Source: Methylobacter sp. | GTDB taxonomy: Bacteria > Pseudomonadota > Gammaproteobacteria > Methylococcales > Methylomonadaceae | DNA length: 57,296 nt | Assembly (NCBI GenBank): GCA_024636505.1 | Contig: JAGXGY010000035.1 | Location: 1 to 57,296, forward strand | Direction: 5' to 3' | Part shown: positions 35,343 through 44,382 of the stretch, piece by piece | Layout: each line of letters begins with the position of its first letter | Position numbering within the stretch: position 1 is the stretch's first letter | Translations under genes and position numbers: made by a program | The notes under the pieces: generated by a model | What the model was told of the DNA's origin: nothing | Database searches by the model: none | Seen by the model: the letters and a program-made list of their open reading frames with translations, nothing else

Positions 35343-37220
35343 ATGCAACCTAAATATAAGCCGCCATTATTATACGTTCTGCTTCCTTTATTTTTTTCCG
35401 GTTGCTCAACCCTGCCTGCAAGCAGCACCATACACGAACAACCGGCACTGACAACACAGCCTTTAATAAGAAACGATCGGCCGGAGCAGATGGTTGAATT
35501 ATACCAGCAACCCGCAAATCCATCGTTTTCGGAACGAAACCAGCAGCGCCTGCAGTCCATCGAGTCATTAATTCAATCAGGTGATGGCAATACCGCCAAA
35601 CAGATGGCCGATACAATTAATCCTAATGAGCTGTCGTCCGAGCAACGCACTCATCTAAGTCTGCTTTACGCCCAGATCCTGCTCAGTTTCGGCGAGGCTG
35701 AACAAGCCATTGAAAGTCTGTCACAGATTCAGCCGCAATGGCTCAACCAGGACAATCAGATCAGCTATTTTCAATCGCAGGCCTTTGCCTACTCGTTGAC
35801 CGGCGACCTGCTCGGTAGCGCCAAATCCAGGAGTAAACTGCATACATTATTAACATCTCCCGACGAGCGCGAAAAAAATCAGTCGGCTATTCTTGAAGCA
35901 TTACGCCTGCTGCCTGATACTGACCTGCAAACCAACCAAACAAACGCTTTAGCGGGCTGGATGTCGCTAGCCAACATTTTAAAGTACCTAAACCGGCCTG
36001 ACCTCGATGATCAACTAAATCAATGGCGAGCAAACTTTCCAATGCACCCTGCCGACTTAAGCTTTTTAGATAGCTCCCAGGACGTATCGGAAAATACCCA
36101 CCGACAACCCAAAGTCATTGCACTGTTATTACCTGAATCAGGGGCTTTTGTCCAGGCAGGAAAAGCCATCCTCGCCGGTTTTATGGGGGCTTACAACCAT
36201 GCAGACACCACCAAACCCATTATTCACTTTTACGACAGCGAACAATTGACGCCGCAAGCCTTATACAACCAAGCCGTATCGGAAGGCGCCGAGTTAATCA
36301 TCGGTCCGCTGGCTAAAGAACAGCTCCAGAGTCTGGTCGACACCGTTAGCTTTGATATACCGGTACTGGCATTAAATCATATTCCAGGCCTGCAAAAAAA
36401 CCGACTCTATCAGTTTAGCCTCAGCCCGCTGGATGATACCGACCAAATCACCCACAAAGCATGGCAAGACGGCCATCAAAAAGTGCTGCTGCTCGTTCCT
36501 GAAAACGCGCCGGGAAAACGTATCGCCAATTATTTAACCGAAAACTGGCAAAACCGGGGCGGCACGATTCTGAAAACACAGACCTATAAGCCCAAAGAGA
36601 CAGATTTTTCATCACCCGTTCAAAAATTGCTTAACCTGGATGAAGGCGAGCAACGTTACCATAAAATCCATACATTGATACCTGAAATAAAATACACGCC
36701 GCCAAGACCACAGAATGCTGATGCTATCTTATTAAGCGCCTATAGTGCCGAGGCTCGCTCTATCAATCATCAACTCCAGTCTTATGGAGCTGGCAACCTT
36801 CCCGTTTATGCGATGCCTACTGTTTACACCGGACAAATTAACGTGTCGCTGGATGCCGATCTTAATAACATTACATTTTGCGACATTCCCTGGTTATTCA
36901 ACAAAGCTTATCAGGGAGAGCTTGGAATGGATGCGCTACAAGAAACCTTAAGACAATTCCCTCGTTCTTATTTACGCTTGATTGCTATGGGCATTGATGC
37001 CTACAGCTTATCTACCCGCCTGGACACTCTCGAAACCGACCCCTATCCCGGCGCTACCGGGATACTATCGTTGACCGCCGACCGGCGTATCCAACGCGAA
37101 CTGAGCTGCGCCAAGTTCATCGATGGACAGCCGGAAATAACCGGCTTTACTCATGATGACCAATACACCGCTCCAACAGTTGATATGGATCAAAAACAAC
37201 TTAATCATGTTGTTTACTAA
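35343..37220 (+). CDS. lpoA: Outer-membrane lipoprotein LpoA, activator of PBP1A
   Basis: Lipoprotein that reaches through the periplasm to activate PBP1A. It has a lipoprotein signal (MQPKYKPPLLYVLLPLFFSGC, lipobox LFFSGC), a TPR-like N-terminal domain (about 60-240), and a C-terminal periplasmic-binding-protein fold (from about VIALLLPESGAFVQAGKAI). It has 625 residues. The longer frame from 35274 is rejected because the signal peptide must begin at 35343. It belongs to the lpoA-yraN-diaA block known from E. coli. Confidence 0.95.
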   Translation: MQPKYKPPLLYVLLPLFFSGCSTLPASSTIHEQPALTTQPLIRNDRPEQMVELYQQPANPSFSERNQQRLQSIESLIQSGDGNTAKQMADTINPNELSSEQRTHLSLLYAQILLSFGEAEQAIESLSQIQPQWLNQDNQISYFQSQAFAYSLTGDLLGSAKSRSKLHTLLTSPDEREKNQSAILEALRLLPDTDLQTNQTNALAGWMSLANILKYLNRPDLDDQLNQWRANFPMHPADLSFLDSSQDVSENTHRQPKVIALLLPESGAFVQAGKAILAGFMGAYNHADTTKPIIHFYDSEQLTPQALYNQAVSEGAELIIGPLAKEQLQSLVDTVSFDIPVLALNHIPGLQKNRLYQFSLSPLDDTDQITHKAWQDGHQKVLLLVPENAPGKRIANYLTENWQNRGGTILKTQTYKPKETDFSSPVQKLLNLDEGEQRYHKIHTLIPEIKYTPPRPQNADAILLSAYSAEARSINHQLQSYGAGNLPVYAMPTVYTGQINVSLDADLNNITFCDIPWLFNKAYQGELGMDALQETLRQFPRSYLRLIAMGIDAYSLSTRLDTLETDPYPGATGILSLTADRRIQRELSCAKFIDGQPEITGFTHDDQYTAPTVDMDQKQLNHVVY

Positions 37221-37572
37221 ACTCAAGACAAAAGCGGCGCATTTAATTCGCGGTGAAAGCGCTGAAGAACAAGCCCATAACTTTCTGATCAATAAAGGAC
37301 TTAAACCGGTCAGTCGAAATTTTCGCTGCAAACAGGGCGAACTCGATCTCATCATGACCGACAAGCAGTCGCTGGTTATTGTTGAAGTCCGATTTCGTAA
37401 AACCGATAAATACGGCAGCGCGGCTGAAAGCATCACCCGCGCCAAACAATCGCGCATTATCGCAGCAACGCATATATACCTTGCCTCCCGAAAAACCGAC
37501 CGCCCGATTCGATTCGACGTGATCGCCATTTCCGGCAATGGCAACATCGACTGGATACAAAATGCATTTTAA
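37207..37572 (+). CDS. yraN: UPF0102 protein YraN
   Basis: Small nuclease-like protein of the UPF0102 family, function not established. Conserved parts: GESAEEQAHNFLINKGLKPVSRNFRCKQGELDLIM and VIVEVRFRKTDKYGSAAESI, a PD-(D/E)xK-like arrangement (E-L-D and V-E-V-R). It has 121 residues from the ATG at 37207, which overlaps the lpoA stop by 14 nt. A longer start at 37153 would overlap lpoA by 68 nt. Confidence 0.92.
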   Translation: MLFTKLKTKAAHLIRGESAEEQAHNFLINKGLKPVSRNFRCKQGELDLIMTDKQSLVIVEVRFRKTDKYGSAAESITRAKQSRIIAATHIYLASRKTDRPIRFDVIAISGNGNIDWIQNAF

Positions 37573-37646
37573 CCACCGCAAATCCTCGAGCTTTTGAACT
37601 TAAAAAGTGTCGCAGGCGAGTACGATAGCCTTTATAATTCTTCGTC

Positions 37647-38234
37647 ATGAGCTTACAAAATCGCATCATCAACCATTTCTCAAACAGCATCCAAATTCAA
37701 CAGGATACCTTGGGCAACCTCTCTGAGCTTATCGAGTTTGCCTCGCAACGGCTAGTCGCCACCTTGCTAAATGACAAGAAAATAGTTACTTGCGGCAATG
37801 GGCGTTCGGCGGCTGTCGCCCAGCTGCTGTCATCGGCCATGCTGAACCAGTACCAACGTGATCGGCCATCATTACCTGCCATCGCCTTAACCACCGACAC
37901 CACCACTATCACCGCAATAGCCAACGACTATCATTTTGATGACATTTTTGCCAAACAACTCAGAGCCTTAGCGCAAAGCGGCGACATATTGGTCGCTTAC
38001 ACCGACGGCAATAATTCGGCCAATATTGCCAAAGCCATCGGCACCGCACACGATAAAGACATCTCGGTCATCGCACTGACCGGTAATAACGGCGGCATGA
38101 TTGCTCCATTACTCCATGAAACCGACCTGGAAATTCGCGTACCGTCAAATTCCAGCATCCATATACAGGAAGTACACGCCATGATTACCCATTGTTTATG
38201 CGACTTAATCGATCATCAATTATTTGGCGGCTGA
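37647..38234 (+). CDS. diaA: DnaA initiator-associating protein DiaA
   Basis: SIS-domain tetramer that binds DnaA and helps initiation at oriC. The sequence aligns with DiaA over its length (ITAIANDYHFDDIFAKQLRAL; SIHIQEVHAMITHCLCDLIDHQLF). It has 195 residues (E. coli 196). The related GmhA (sedoheptulose-7-phosphate isomerase) is the alternative, but the placement after yraN supports DiaA. Confidence 0.92.
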   Translation: MSLQNRIINHFSNSIQIQQDTLGNLSELIEFASQRLVATLLNDKKIVTCGNGRSAAVAQLLSSAMLNQYQRDRPSLPAIALTTDTTTITAIANDYHFDDIFAKQLRALAQSGDILVAYTDGNNSANIAKAIGTAHDKDISVIALTGNNGGMIAPLLHETDLEIRVPSNSSIHIQEVHAMITHCLCDLIDHQLFGG

Positions 38235-38294
38235 CGACGACTTGAACGGATATTTTCTGATCAGATCCTACGTAAAACAAACCACTAGAGTTTT

Positions 38295-39701
38295 TTGAAC
38301 ACATTGACCAATATCGCCCCCTTACCTGCCGATTTCTTAAACTTGCTGGCTGAAATCTTTGCCGCCAGCGACCTGTTAACTGCACCTGAAGACTGCTGGA
38401 CTTACGGCTATGACAACAGCCGCCGCCATGTACTGCCCCAAGCCGTGGTTTTTCCGACCACGCATGAACAAGTCGTCAGCATCGTTAACGCCTGCAACCG
38501 GTTCAAGGTTGCGCTAACCGCCCGAGGACGCGGCACCGGAACCACCGGCGCCACCGTCCCGCTAAAAGGCGGATTGATTGTGTCGCTGGAACGCATGAAT
38601 AAGCTGATCGAGTTTTCTCCCGATAACCGCTACATCATCGTCGAACCGGGCATGACCAACCAGCAAGTACAGGATATCGCCAAAGAGAGGGGCTTTTTCT
38701 GGCCGCCCGACCCGACCAGCGCGGCATTCTGTAGCGTTGGCGGCAATCTGGCCTATAACTCCGCAGGGCCCAGGGCGGTAAAATACGGCACGCCCAGGGA
38801 AAATACGCTGGGCTTGCGTGCAGTCACTGGCGCAGGCAAGGAAATCCGCGTCGGCGTCCATACCAGCAAAGGCGTAGTCGGTTATGACCTGACCCGGCTG
38901 ATACTCGGCTCGGAAGGCACGCTGGCGATTATTACCCAGGCTACGTTAAAACTGACACCGCTACCGGAAGCGACCAAAACGCTCAGGGCCATCTACAACT
39001 CTGTTTTCGATGCGGCCAAAGCCGTTTCCGCGATCATGTCGCAGCCGGTCATTCCCTGTGCGCTGGAATTTATCGACGGCAATGCGATCAACATGATCCG
39101 GCAGTATTCGCAATCCGACCTGCCCGAACATGCCGGCGCGATGCTAATGATCGAGGTCGATGGACAACGGCAAGGTTTGGATACCGCCGCTGAAAAAGTG
39201 GCGGCCGCCGCCAAAAACGACGGTCTTTTGGACATCCGACTGGCTCAGACCGATGCCGAAGTTAAAGCGCTCTGGCAAACCCGAAAAGCCTTGTCTCCGG
39301 CGCTGCGCAAAGTAGCGCCGAAGAAAATCAATGAAGACGTAGTGGTGCCGGTTACCGAAATGCCCGCATTAATAGCCGGACTGGGCGAGCTGTCAAAAAA
39401 ATACGACCTGCCCATTATCAACTTTGGTCATGCGGGCAACGGCAATATTCATGTCAATTTATTGCTTGACCCCGACCAGCCTGAACAAGGCAAAAAAGCC
39501 CACGCGTGTCTCGATGAAATATTTTCTTTGGTGTTGACACTTAACGGCACATTGTCCGGCGAACATGGGGTCGGTTTGGAAAAACGGGATTTTGTCGATC
39601 GGGAACTGGATGCCAATTCTTTGGAGCTGATGAGAAATATTAAGCGCCAATTCGATCCGAACGGCATACTCAATCCCGATAAAATGTTTCCGCTGGTTTA
39701 G
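38295..39701 (+). CDS. FAD-linked 2-hydroxy acid dehydrogenase (GlcD/D-lactate dehydrogenase type)
   Basis: Flavoenzyme of the FAD-binding type 4 family, probably oxidising D-lactate or glycolate. Seen: an N-terminal FAD domain with GRGTGTTGATVPLKGG, SVGGNLAYNSAGPRAVKYGTPRENTLG and LGSEGTLAIIT, and a C-terminal cap with NFGHAGNGNIHVNLL and GTLSGEHGVGLEKR. It has 468 residues. The start is TTG. No glcE or glcF partner lies nearby, so it probably acts as a single-subunit dehydrogenase; the substrate is not determined. Confidence 0.85.
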   Translation: MNTLTNIAPLPADFLNLLAEIFAASDLLTAPEDCWTYGYDNSRRHVLPQAVVFPTTHEQVVSIVNACNRFKVALTARGRGTGTTGATVPLKGGLIVSLERMNKLIEFSPDNRYIIVEPGMTNQQVQDIAKERGFFWPPDPTSAAFCSVGGNLAYNSAGPRAVKYGTPRENTLGLRAVTGAGKEIRVGVHTSKGVVGYDLTRLILGSEGTLAIITQATLKLTPLPEATKTLRAIYNSVFDAAKAVSAIMSQPVIPCALEFIDGNAINMIRQYSQSDLPEHAGAMLMIEVDGQRQGLDTAAEKVAAAAKNDGLLDIRLAQTDAEVKALWQTRKALSPALRKVAPKKINEDVVVPVTEMPALIAGLGELSKKYDLPIINFGHAGNGNIHVNLLLDPDQPEQGKKAHACLDEIFSLVLTLNGTLSGEHGVGLEKRDFVDRELDANSLELMRNIKRQFDPNGILNPDKMFPLV

Positions 39702-39702
39702 C

Positions 39703-40182
39703 TTATCGATACAACCCGGCGCTGCCGTCCATGTCGCCGGTCTGGTTATACAACAAGGGCCGCCCCTGATTGAGTGCTACGGCAGCAACCACCTTACACA
39801 CGGCGATTTTATGATCTCCGGCATCGGCATAATGGCTCACCTGACAGTCAAAGAAGACCAGGCTTTCGGATAAAACCGGCGCGCCGCTTTCGGCTGTCTG
39901 CCATTGAAATCCTGTCATCTTGTCTTTCGCCGATCGGCCAAAATGCTCCGCTAGCGCATACTGATCCTGTGCCAAGACATTAACTGTGCAAATGCCGCTT
40001 TCCTGCAACAATTGGTAGGAATAATGCTTGGGATTAATGCTGATCGCCAGCATTAAAGGGTCGAAAGACACCTGCATCACCCAGGCCGCAGTAAAGGCAT
40101 TTTGATGCTCCCCAACACCGACGCCGATCACATAGACGCCGTGACTGATCTGTTGAAGCAATGTTTCGGCATGTTCAATCAT
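39703..40182 (-). CDS. Flavin reductase-like domain protein
   Basis: A 159-residue protein of the flavin reductase/FMN-binding split-barrel family. Seen: GVYVIGVGVGEHQNAFTAAWVMQVSFDPLMLAISINPKHYS (typical FMN-binding region) and ICTVNVLAQDQ, which match flavin reductases of two-component systems. It may reduce FMN or act as a flavin-binding oxidoreductase; the partner is not known. The start at MIEHAET is 1 nt after the nadC stop, so they are probably co-transcribed. Confidence 0.8.
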   Translation of the reverse strand: MIEHAETLLQQISHGVYVIGVGVGEHQNAFTAAWVMQVSFDPLMLAISINPKHYSYQLLQESGICTVNVLAQDQYALAEHFGRSAKDKMTGFQWQTAESGAPVLSESLVFFDCQVSHYADAGDHKIAVCKVVAAVALNQGRPLLYNQTGDMDGSAGLYR

Positions 40183-40183
40183 G

Positions 40184-41014
40184 TTAATGCACCAGCTTAA
40201 TGCGCATCGATAAATCGACCGCCTTGACATGCTTGGTTAAGGCGCCAATCGAAATAAAATCAACCCCGGTTTCGGCAATCGTCCTGATAGTGTCCAGGCC
40301 GATATTACCGGAAGCCTCAAGTTCTATGGCTCCTGCATTCAATTTTACCGCCTCAGCCATATCTTCAAGACTGAAATTATCCAACATGATCCGGTCAGGC
40401 CGGGCGGCAACAGCTTCCAGAAATTCGGGCATCGATTCAACCTCCACTTCCACAGGAACCGACGTCAAATCACGCGCAGAGCGGATTGCCTGAGCAATAG
40501 ATCCTGCCGCTATGATATGATTTTCTTTAATCAAGACCCCGTCATATAAGCCGATCCGATGGTTATAACAACCGCCGCAGGCTACTGCATATTTTTGTGC
40601 ATTTCTAAGGCCCGGAATGGTTTTTCGGGTATCCAGCACCTTGCAGTCCGTGCCGGAAACCGCATCGGCATATTGCCTGGCAACCGTAGCTGTCGCAGAC
40701 AAGGTTTGCAGCAAATTCAGCGCGGTACGCTCACCGGTCAGTAAACCTCTAGCCGAACCACTGAGCTTGCATAAAAGCGTATCTTTACCGACAGACTCGC
40801 CTTCAGCCGCCAGCCAGTCGATATTAATGCTTGCATCCAGAGATTTAAATACTGCATCAAACCAGGCCTGACCGCAGAGCACCATGTCTTCACGGGTAAT
40901 TACATCGGCTTCAGCCATCATCGATTCAGGAATAATCGCGGCAGTTATATCCCCGGAACCAATATCTTCTTCGAGGAAAGATTTTATTTCCACCCTGTTC
41001 AATTGTTCTGTCAT
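40184..41014 (-). CDS. nadC: Quinolinate phosphoribosyltransferase NadC
   Basis: De novo NAD synthesis enzyme that converts quinolinate and PRPP to nicotinic acid mononucleotide. Seen: EEDIGSGDITAAIIP, ERTALNLLQTLSATAT, LDTRKTIPGLRNAQKYAVACGG, NHRIGLYDGVLIKENHI and IMLDNFSLEDM. It has 276 residues. Start overlaps the upstream DUF1631 gene as ATGA. Confidence 0.97.
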   Translation of the reverse strand: MTEQLNRVEIKSFLEEDIGSGDITAAIIPESMMAEADVITREDMVLCGQAWFDAVFKSLDASINIDWLAAEGESVGKDTLLCKLSGSARGLLTGERTALNLLQTLSATATVARQYADAVSGTDCKVLDTRKTIPGLRNAQKYAVACGGCYNHRIGLYDGVLIKENHIIAAGSIAQAIRSARDLTSVPVEVEVESMPEFLEAVAARPDRIMLDNFSLEDMAEAVKLNAGAIELEASGNIGLDTIRTIAETGVDFISIGALTKHVKAVDLSMRIKLVH

Positions 41015-43107
41015 AAACTCATTAATTCTAAAAGTACGCGTTCGGTAATTGTTTTTTGATCAAGTGTAACAATAGCGGCTTGCCCGTGGCGCAGCCTTTC
41101 TGCCAACTCATCTAGTTGAACCTCGAACATTTTTACTCCGTTTTTATCAACAATAAGCATAGCGGCTGTCTCGACATCTTTCCAAAGTAATTTACCCCAT
41201 TGCGTTGCTGATGCAGAAAAAAATGCCACCCAGCTATTTACAGCAAGATTTTTAGCCCGCTCCGAGCTCTCATCAGCTAATGTTACCGCTTTTATTTTTT
41301 CGCCCTTAATCCCTTGCTCGCCGGTGTCGCCCCTTATTTTTTTAATTTCTTTTTTATCCATTAAGATAATGTGCCATACGGCAAGATCTTTAAAAAAACG
41401 CGCCTGTGCCGCTTTATCGTATGAAATTTGCTTTAAACCTTTTCTTAATGCTGCAATTAATCCGGGCAACAATTTTAATATCTGTTTTCTTTGATAATTA
41501 TCTGTCGGCGGCATAACGCTTATAATCAGCTGATTCATAGCCTGCACCGTTTTTTCCCACTGCTCCGGCAACTCATTTCTACCTGTATAGGCGTCTAGCA
41601 ATACATCCGACCAAACATCATGCAAAAACTCGACTATTGCTGCGGGCACCACTTTACCCGTCAAACTGTTTTCAATCGCTACAGCAATAATCTTTCTGTT
41701 CGCCCTCAATGCCCGTTCATTTATCATCAACTGCTTGGTATTTTCTTCGATATTCCGGCTACGCTGCCGTTGTTTGCGTAAATACAGCGAAAACTCGCTG
41801 GCTTCCGCGGTCCAAGCGGAAAGTTCAAAACCGCTACTCTGGGTTATTTTTTTAACGGCGCTGGCAATACGCTGTTGAATCAGCCTACCCTCGTCCTGCT
41901 CAGCATTTAAAAACTTTCCGGCGGCAAACACATCATCGAGTAACTGCCTAGCCGGATTTTCCGGATTGAAAAAAATCCCGTATCGCCCTAAAGAGCTCGC
42001 AGCCAAAGGAATTTCCAGCTGCAAAACAGCCATTTTTACACTATCTTGAAGCGATTCGTCTTTGTTTATTTCGCTAAAAATCAACGCCACCAGATCCAGT
42101 ACATCCTCATCCTGTTTGGCCAGCATTTTGACATCAACACTAAAGCTGAGTTCCTTCAGTTTTTCAAATACTTGCCATTTTAACGGCGGCGGCTTTTCAT
42201 CTGTGTCTGTATCATCATTAAACTGCTGAAGCACTTGCAATGCATTTTTTATTTCAAAATGCTCATAAAACCCATGCCCGGTAGCCGGAATTAAATCATA
42301 AACAGAGGGGAAATGAGCCCGCCGCCATAATTCAAGCTTCTGCTGTAGCCGGATAAACTCGGCACTAACCTGCTCTGCACCCTCAGAAGCAGGTTCGGCA
42401 TTCTCTTTAATCTCATCGACCAGGTACAACGGTACAGCAATCGAGGTTCCGCTATACTGATCTATCGACACTATTTCCGGGGTCGCCTCAACCTCGCACT
42501 GCTTAAGCAGCTCCCGATAAATAAACCCCAATTGATTAAAGACAATCAGGTCAAATGTTTTATATAATGCAATTCGTCCATCTGTATTCAATTTCAGCGG
42601 CTTAACAACCTCAACCAAGGCGCGAACCAGTTTTTCCGGCTGAATGGCAATCAGTTTATTAAGGCTGATTAATTCTTCATAAAATAAATGCTCGCACTGC
42701 CGAATAATGACAGCAATGGCATGATTTTCCTGTACCGCATCGGCACTGATCAGCGAGATATTAGAAAAATCCAACTGTACTTTTGATTTCCGGGGGCTGT
42801 CGTCGAAAAACTCATTCACTTTTAGCAAATAATCTTGTTTAAGATCCCTGCGAACTGAACGAATATATTCCAGTAATTTCATATACTGTTCTTTATCCAT
42901 TTTTTCGCGATTCTTGCCTAACTGCAAACCGAATTCAAGATCAATACGCATACAGCAATCATCGACCGCCTGTTCAAGATACTGAAAAAAAATCGGCTTA
43001 ACTTTGCTTAAAATCATAATCTTTTTCACCTTACCCACACCTGATTTTACTTGCTGCCGGTTACCCATAACAACATATCTGCTGTCAATTAAAGATAAAT
43101 TAGTCAT
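41011..43107 (-). CDS. DUF1631-like protein
   Basis: A large 698-residue cytoplasmic protein of uncertain function. The stretch LKLNTDGRIALYKTFDLIVFNQLGFIYRELLKQCE and overall layout resemble DUF1631 proteins of gammaproteobacteria; this is my best match rather than a firm one. It is mostly helical and charged with no membrane segment or signal peptide. A coiled region follows near RKQRQRSRNIEENTKQLMINERALRANRKI. It couples to nadC by ATGA, but a metabolic link is not evident. Confidence 0.6.
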   Translation of the reverse strand: MTNLSLIDSRYVVMGNRQQVKSGVGKVKKIMILSKVKPIFFQYLEQAVDDCCMRIDLEFGLQLGKNREKMDKEQYMKLLEYIRSVRRDLKQDYLLKVNEFFDDSPRKSKVQLDFSNISLISADAVQENHAIAVIIRQCEHLFYEELISLNKLIAIQPEKLVRALVEVVKPLKLNTDGRIALYKTFDLIVFNQLGFIYRELLKQCEVEATPEIVSIDQYSGTSIAVPLYLVDEIKENAEPASEGAEQVSAEFIRLQQKLELWRRAHFPSVYDLIPATGHGFYEHFEIKNALQVLQQFNDDTDTDEKPPPLKWQVFEKLKELSFSVDVKMLAKQDEDVLDLVALIFSEINKDESLQDSVKMAVLQLEIPLAASSLGRYGIFFNPENPARQLLDDVFAAGKFLNAEQDEGRLIQQRIASAVKKITQSSGFELSAWTAEASEFSLYLRKQRQRSRNIEENTKQLMINERALRANRKIIAVAIENSLTGKVVPAAIVEFLHDVWSDVLLDAYTGRNELPEQWEKTVQAMNQLIISVMPPTDNYQRKQILKLLPGLIAALRKGLKQISYDKAAQARFFKDLAVWHIILMDKKEIKKIRGDTGEQGIKGEKIKAVTLADESSERAKNLAVNSWVAFFSASATQWGKLLWKDVETAAMLIVDKNGVKMFEVQLDELAERLRHGQAAIVTLDQKTITERVLLELMSL

Positions 43108-43226
43108 AGCCTGGTACTCCGATAGTATTTTGACTAATAATAGGCATATTCAGCTTAGATACTGTGCTTTATTTCCGTTTTTTACTTCTTTAATTTACCT
43201 ATGTTTCAAACCAGCAAGGAAATTTG

Positions 43227-43769
43227 ATGAAAATAGACAGGCACTGGTTAACTGACATTAGCCGAAGCCCTACACCCAACTTTGACGACCGCTCCGACCC
43301 GGAGGACATTTCATTGCTGGTTATCCACTGCATCAGCCTCCCGCCCGGCGAATTCGGCAATCCATATATAGACCAGCTATTTTGTAATCAACTCGATCCT
43401 GATAAGCACCCTTACTTTAAACATGTCTATCAACTTACTGTCTCAGCGCATCTGCTGATTAAGCGCGATGGAAACTGCGTTCAATACGTACCCTTTAATA
43501 AGCGCGCTTGGCATGCAGGCAAGTCGATATTTGAAGGTCGGCAACGATGCAATGATTTTTCTATTGGTATAGAACTTGAAGGCACCGAATTCGTCGATTA
43601 TACCGAGCAGCAATATCGACAACTCGCCGCAATAACTCAGGCCTTGCTTGAAGCGTATCCAAAGTTATCGCCACAACGCATTATCGGGCACAGTGATATT
43701 GCACCTGGACGAAAAACTGATCCAGGCGCATCGTTTGACTGGCAAAAGCTTTTAGGGTTATTAAAGTAA
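43227..43769 (+). CDS. ampD: 1,6-anhydro-N-acetylmuramyl-L-alanine amidase AmpD
   Basis: Cytosolic zinc amidase of peptidoglycan recycling that splits anhydro-muropeptides. Zinc ligands lie in LLVIHCISLP and IIGHSDIAPGRKTDPG; AWHAGKS is also typical. It has 180 residues. The ATG at 43227 has AGGA about 7 nt upstream; a TTG one codon earlier is not used. Loss of AmpD in other bacteria derepresses AmpC, but no ampR/ampC is seen here. Confidence 0.96.
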   Translation: MKIDRHWLTDISRSPTPNFDDRSDPEDISLLVIHCISLPPGEFGNPYIDQLFCNQLDPDKHPYFKHVYQLTVSAHLLIKRDGNCVQYVPFNKRAWHAGKSIFEGRQRCNDFSIGIELEGTEFVDYTEQQYRQLAAITQALLEAYPKLSPQRIIGHSDIAPGRKTDPGASFDWQKLLGLLK

Positions 43770-43796
43770 CCGGAAAAATAAAACCCCGATTAGACT

Positions 43797-43865
43797 GATT
43801 AACGCTGATAATCCAATAAAAATCTTACGCATCATAAATTATCTGCGTTATCAGCGTTCCATTTT
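43797..43865 (+). repeat. Dispersed imperfect-palindrome repeat, copy 1
   Basis: GATTAACGCTGATAATCCAA and following sequence match, in inverted orientation, the repeat at 54755-54832 with about 12 differences in 69 positions. It lies between ampD and lspA. The sequence holds inverted AACGCTGATAA / TTATCAGCGTT arms. No transposase gene is present, so it is MITE-like or REP-like. Confidence 0.75.
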
Positions 43866-43887
43866 CCTAACCGCTGAGTAGTCGTCT

Positions 43888-44382
43888 CTACAATACATCC
43901 GACTCTTTCGAATGCACCAAGCCGAACGATTCCGCCAGCATTAACATCACCCCCAAGGTAATGGCAGAATCGGCAACATTGAAAGCGGGCCAATGCCAAG
44001 TACCGTAATAAACATCGAGAAAGTCGATCACGTAGCCGTAAGCCAAGCGGTCAATCAAATTGCCGATAGCGCCGCCCAGAATCAGCGACAAAGCGACCGC
44101 CAGCAGGGTCTCGTGTTGTTTCAGCCGCGCCAGCCAAACCGCGATGACGGCGCTGATCACCAGTGCCAAACCGGCAAAAAACCAACGTTGCCAGCCGCCG
44201 GCTTCGCTTAAAAAACTGAACGCCGCGCCGGTATTGTGTACGTAAGTCAGCCTAAAAAACGGCATAATCTCAATGGATTCATACAGCTGCATCGAACCGG
44301 CGATGGCAAGTTTACTGCCTTGATCCAGAATAACCGCCAGCAGCGACAGCCATAACCATTTCAACATCACGGCATTACGCAT
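43888..44382 (-). CDS. lspA: Lipoprotein signal peptidase LspA
   Basis: Membrane aspartyl protease that removes lipoprotein signal peptides after lipidation. Four membrane segments; catalytic Asp residues in [14 protein letters not shown] and [22 protein letters not shown] near the second helix. It has 164 residues. The start overlaps the ileS stop by 8 nt (ATGCGTAA). Needed for LpoA, BamD and the Lpp-like protein in this window. Confidence 0.96.
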   Translation of the reverse strand: MRNAVMLKWLWLSLLAVILDQGSKLAIAGSMQLYESIEIMPFFRLTYVHNTGAAFSFLSEAGGWQRWFFAGLALVISAVIAVWLARLKQHETLLAVALSLILGGAIGNLIDRLAYGYVIDFLDVYYGTWHWPAFNVADSAITLGVMLMLAESFGLVHSKESDVL

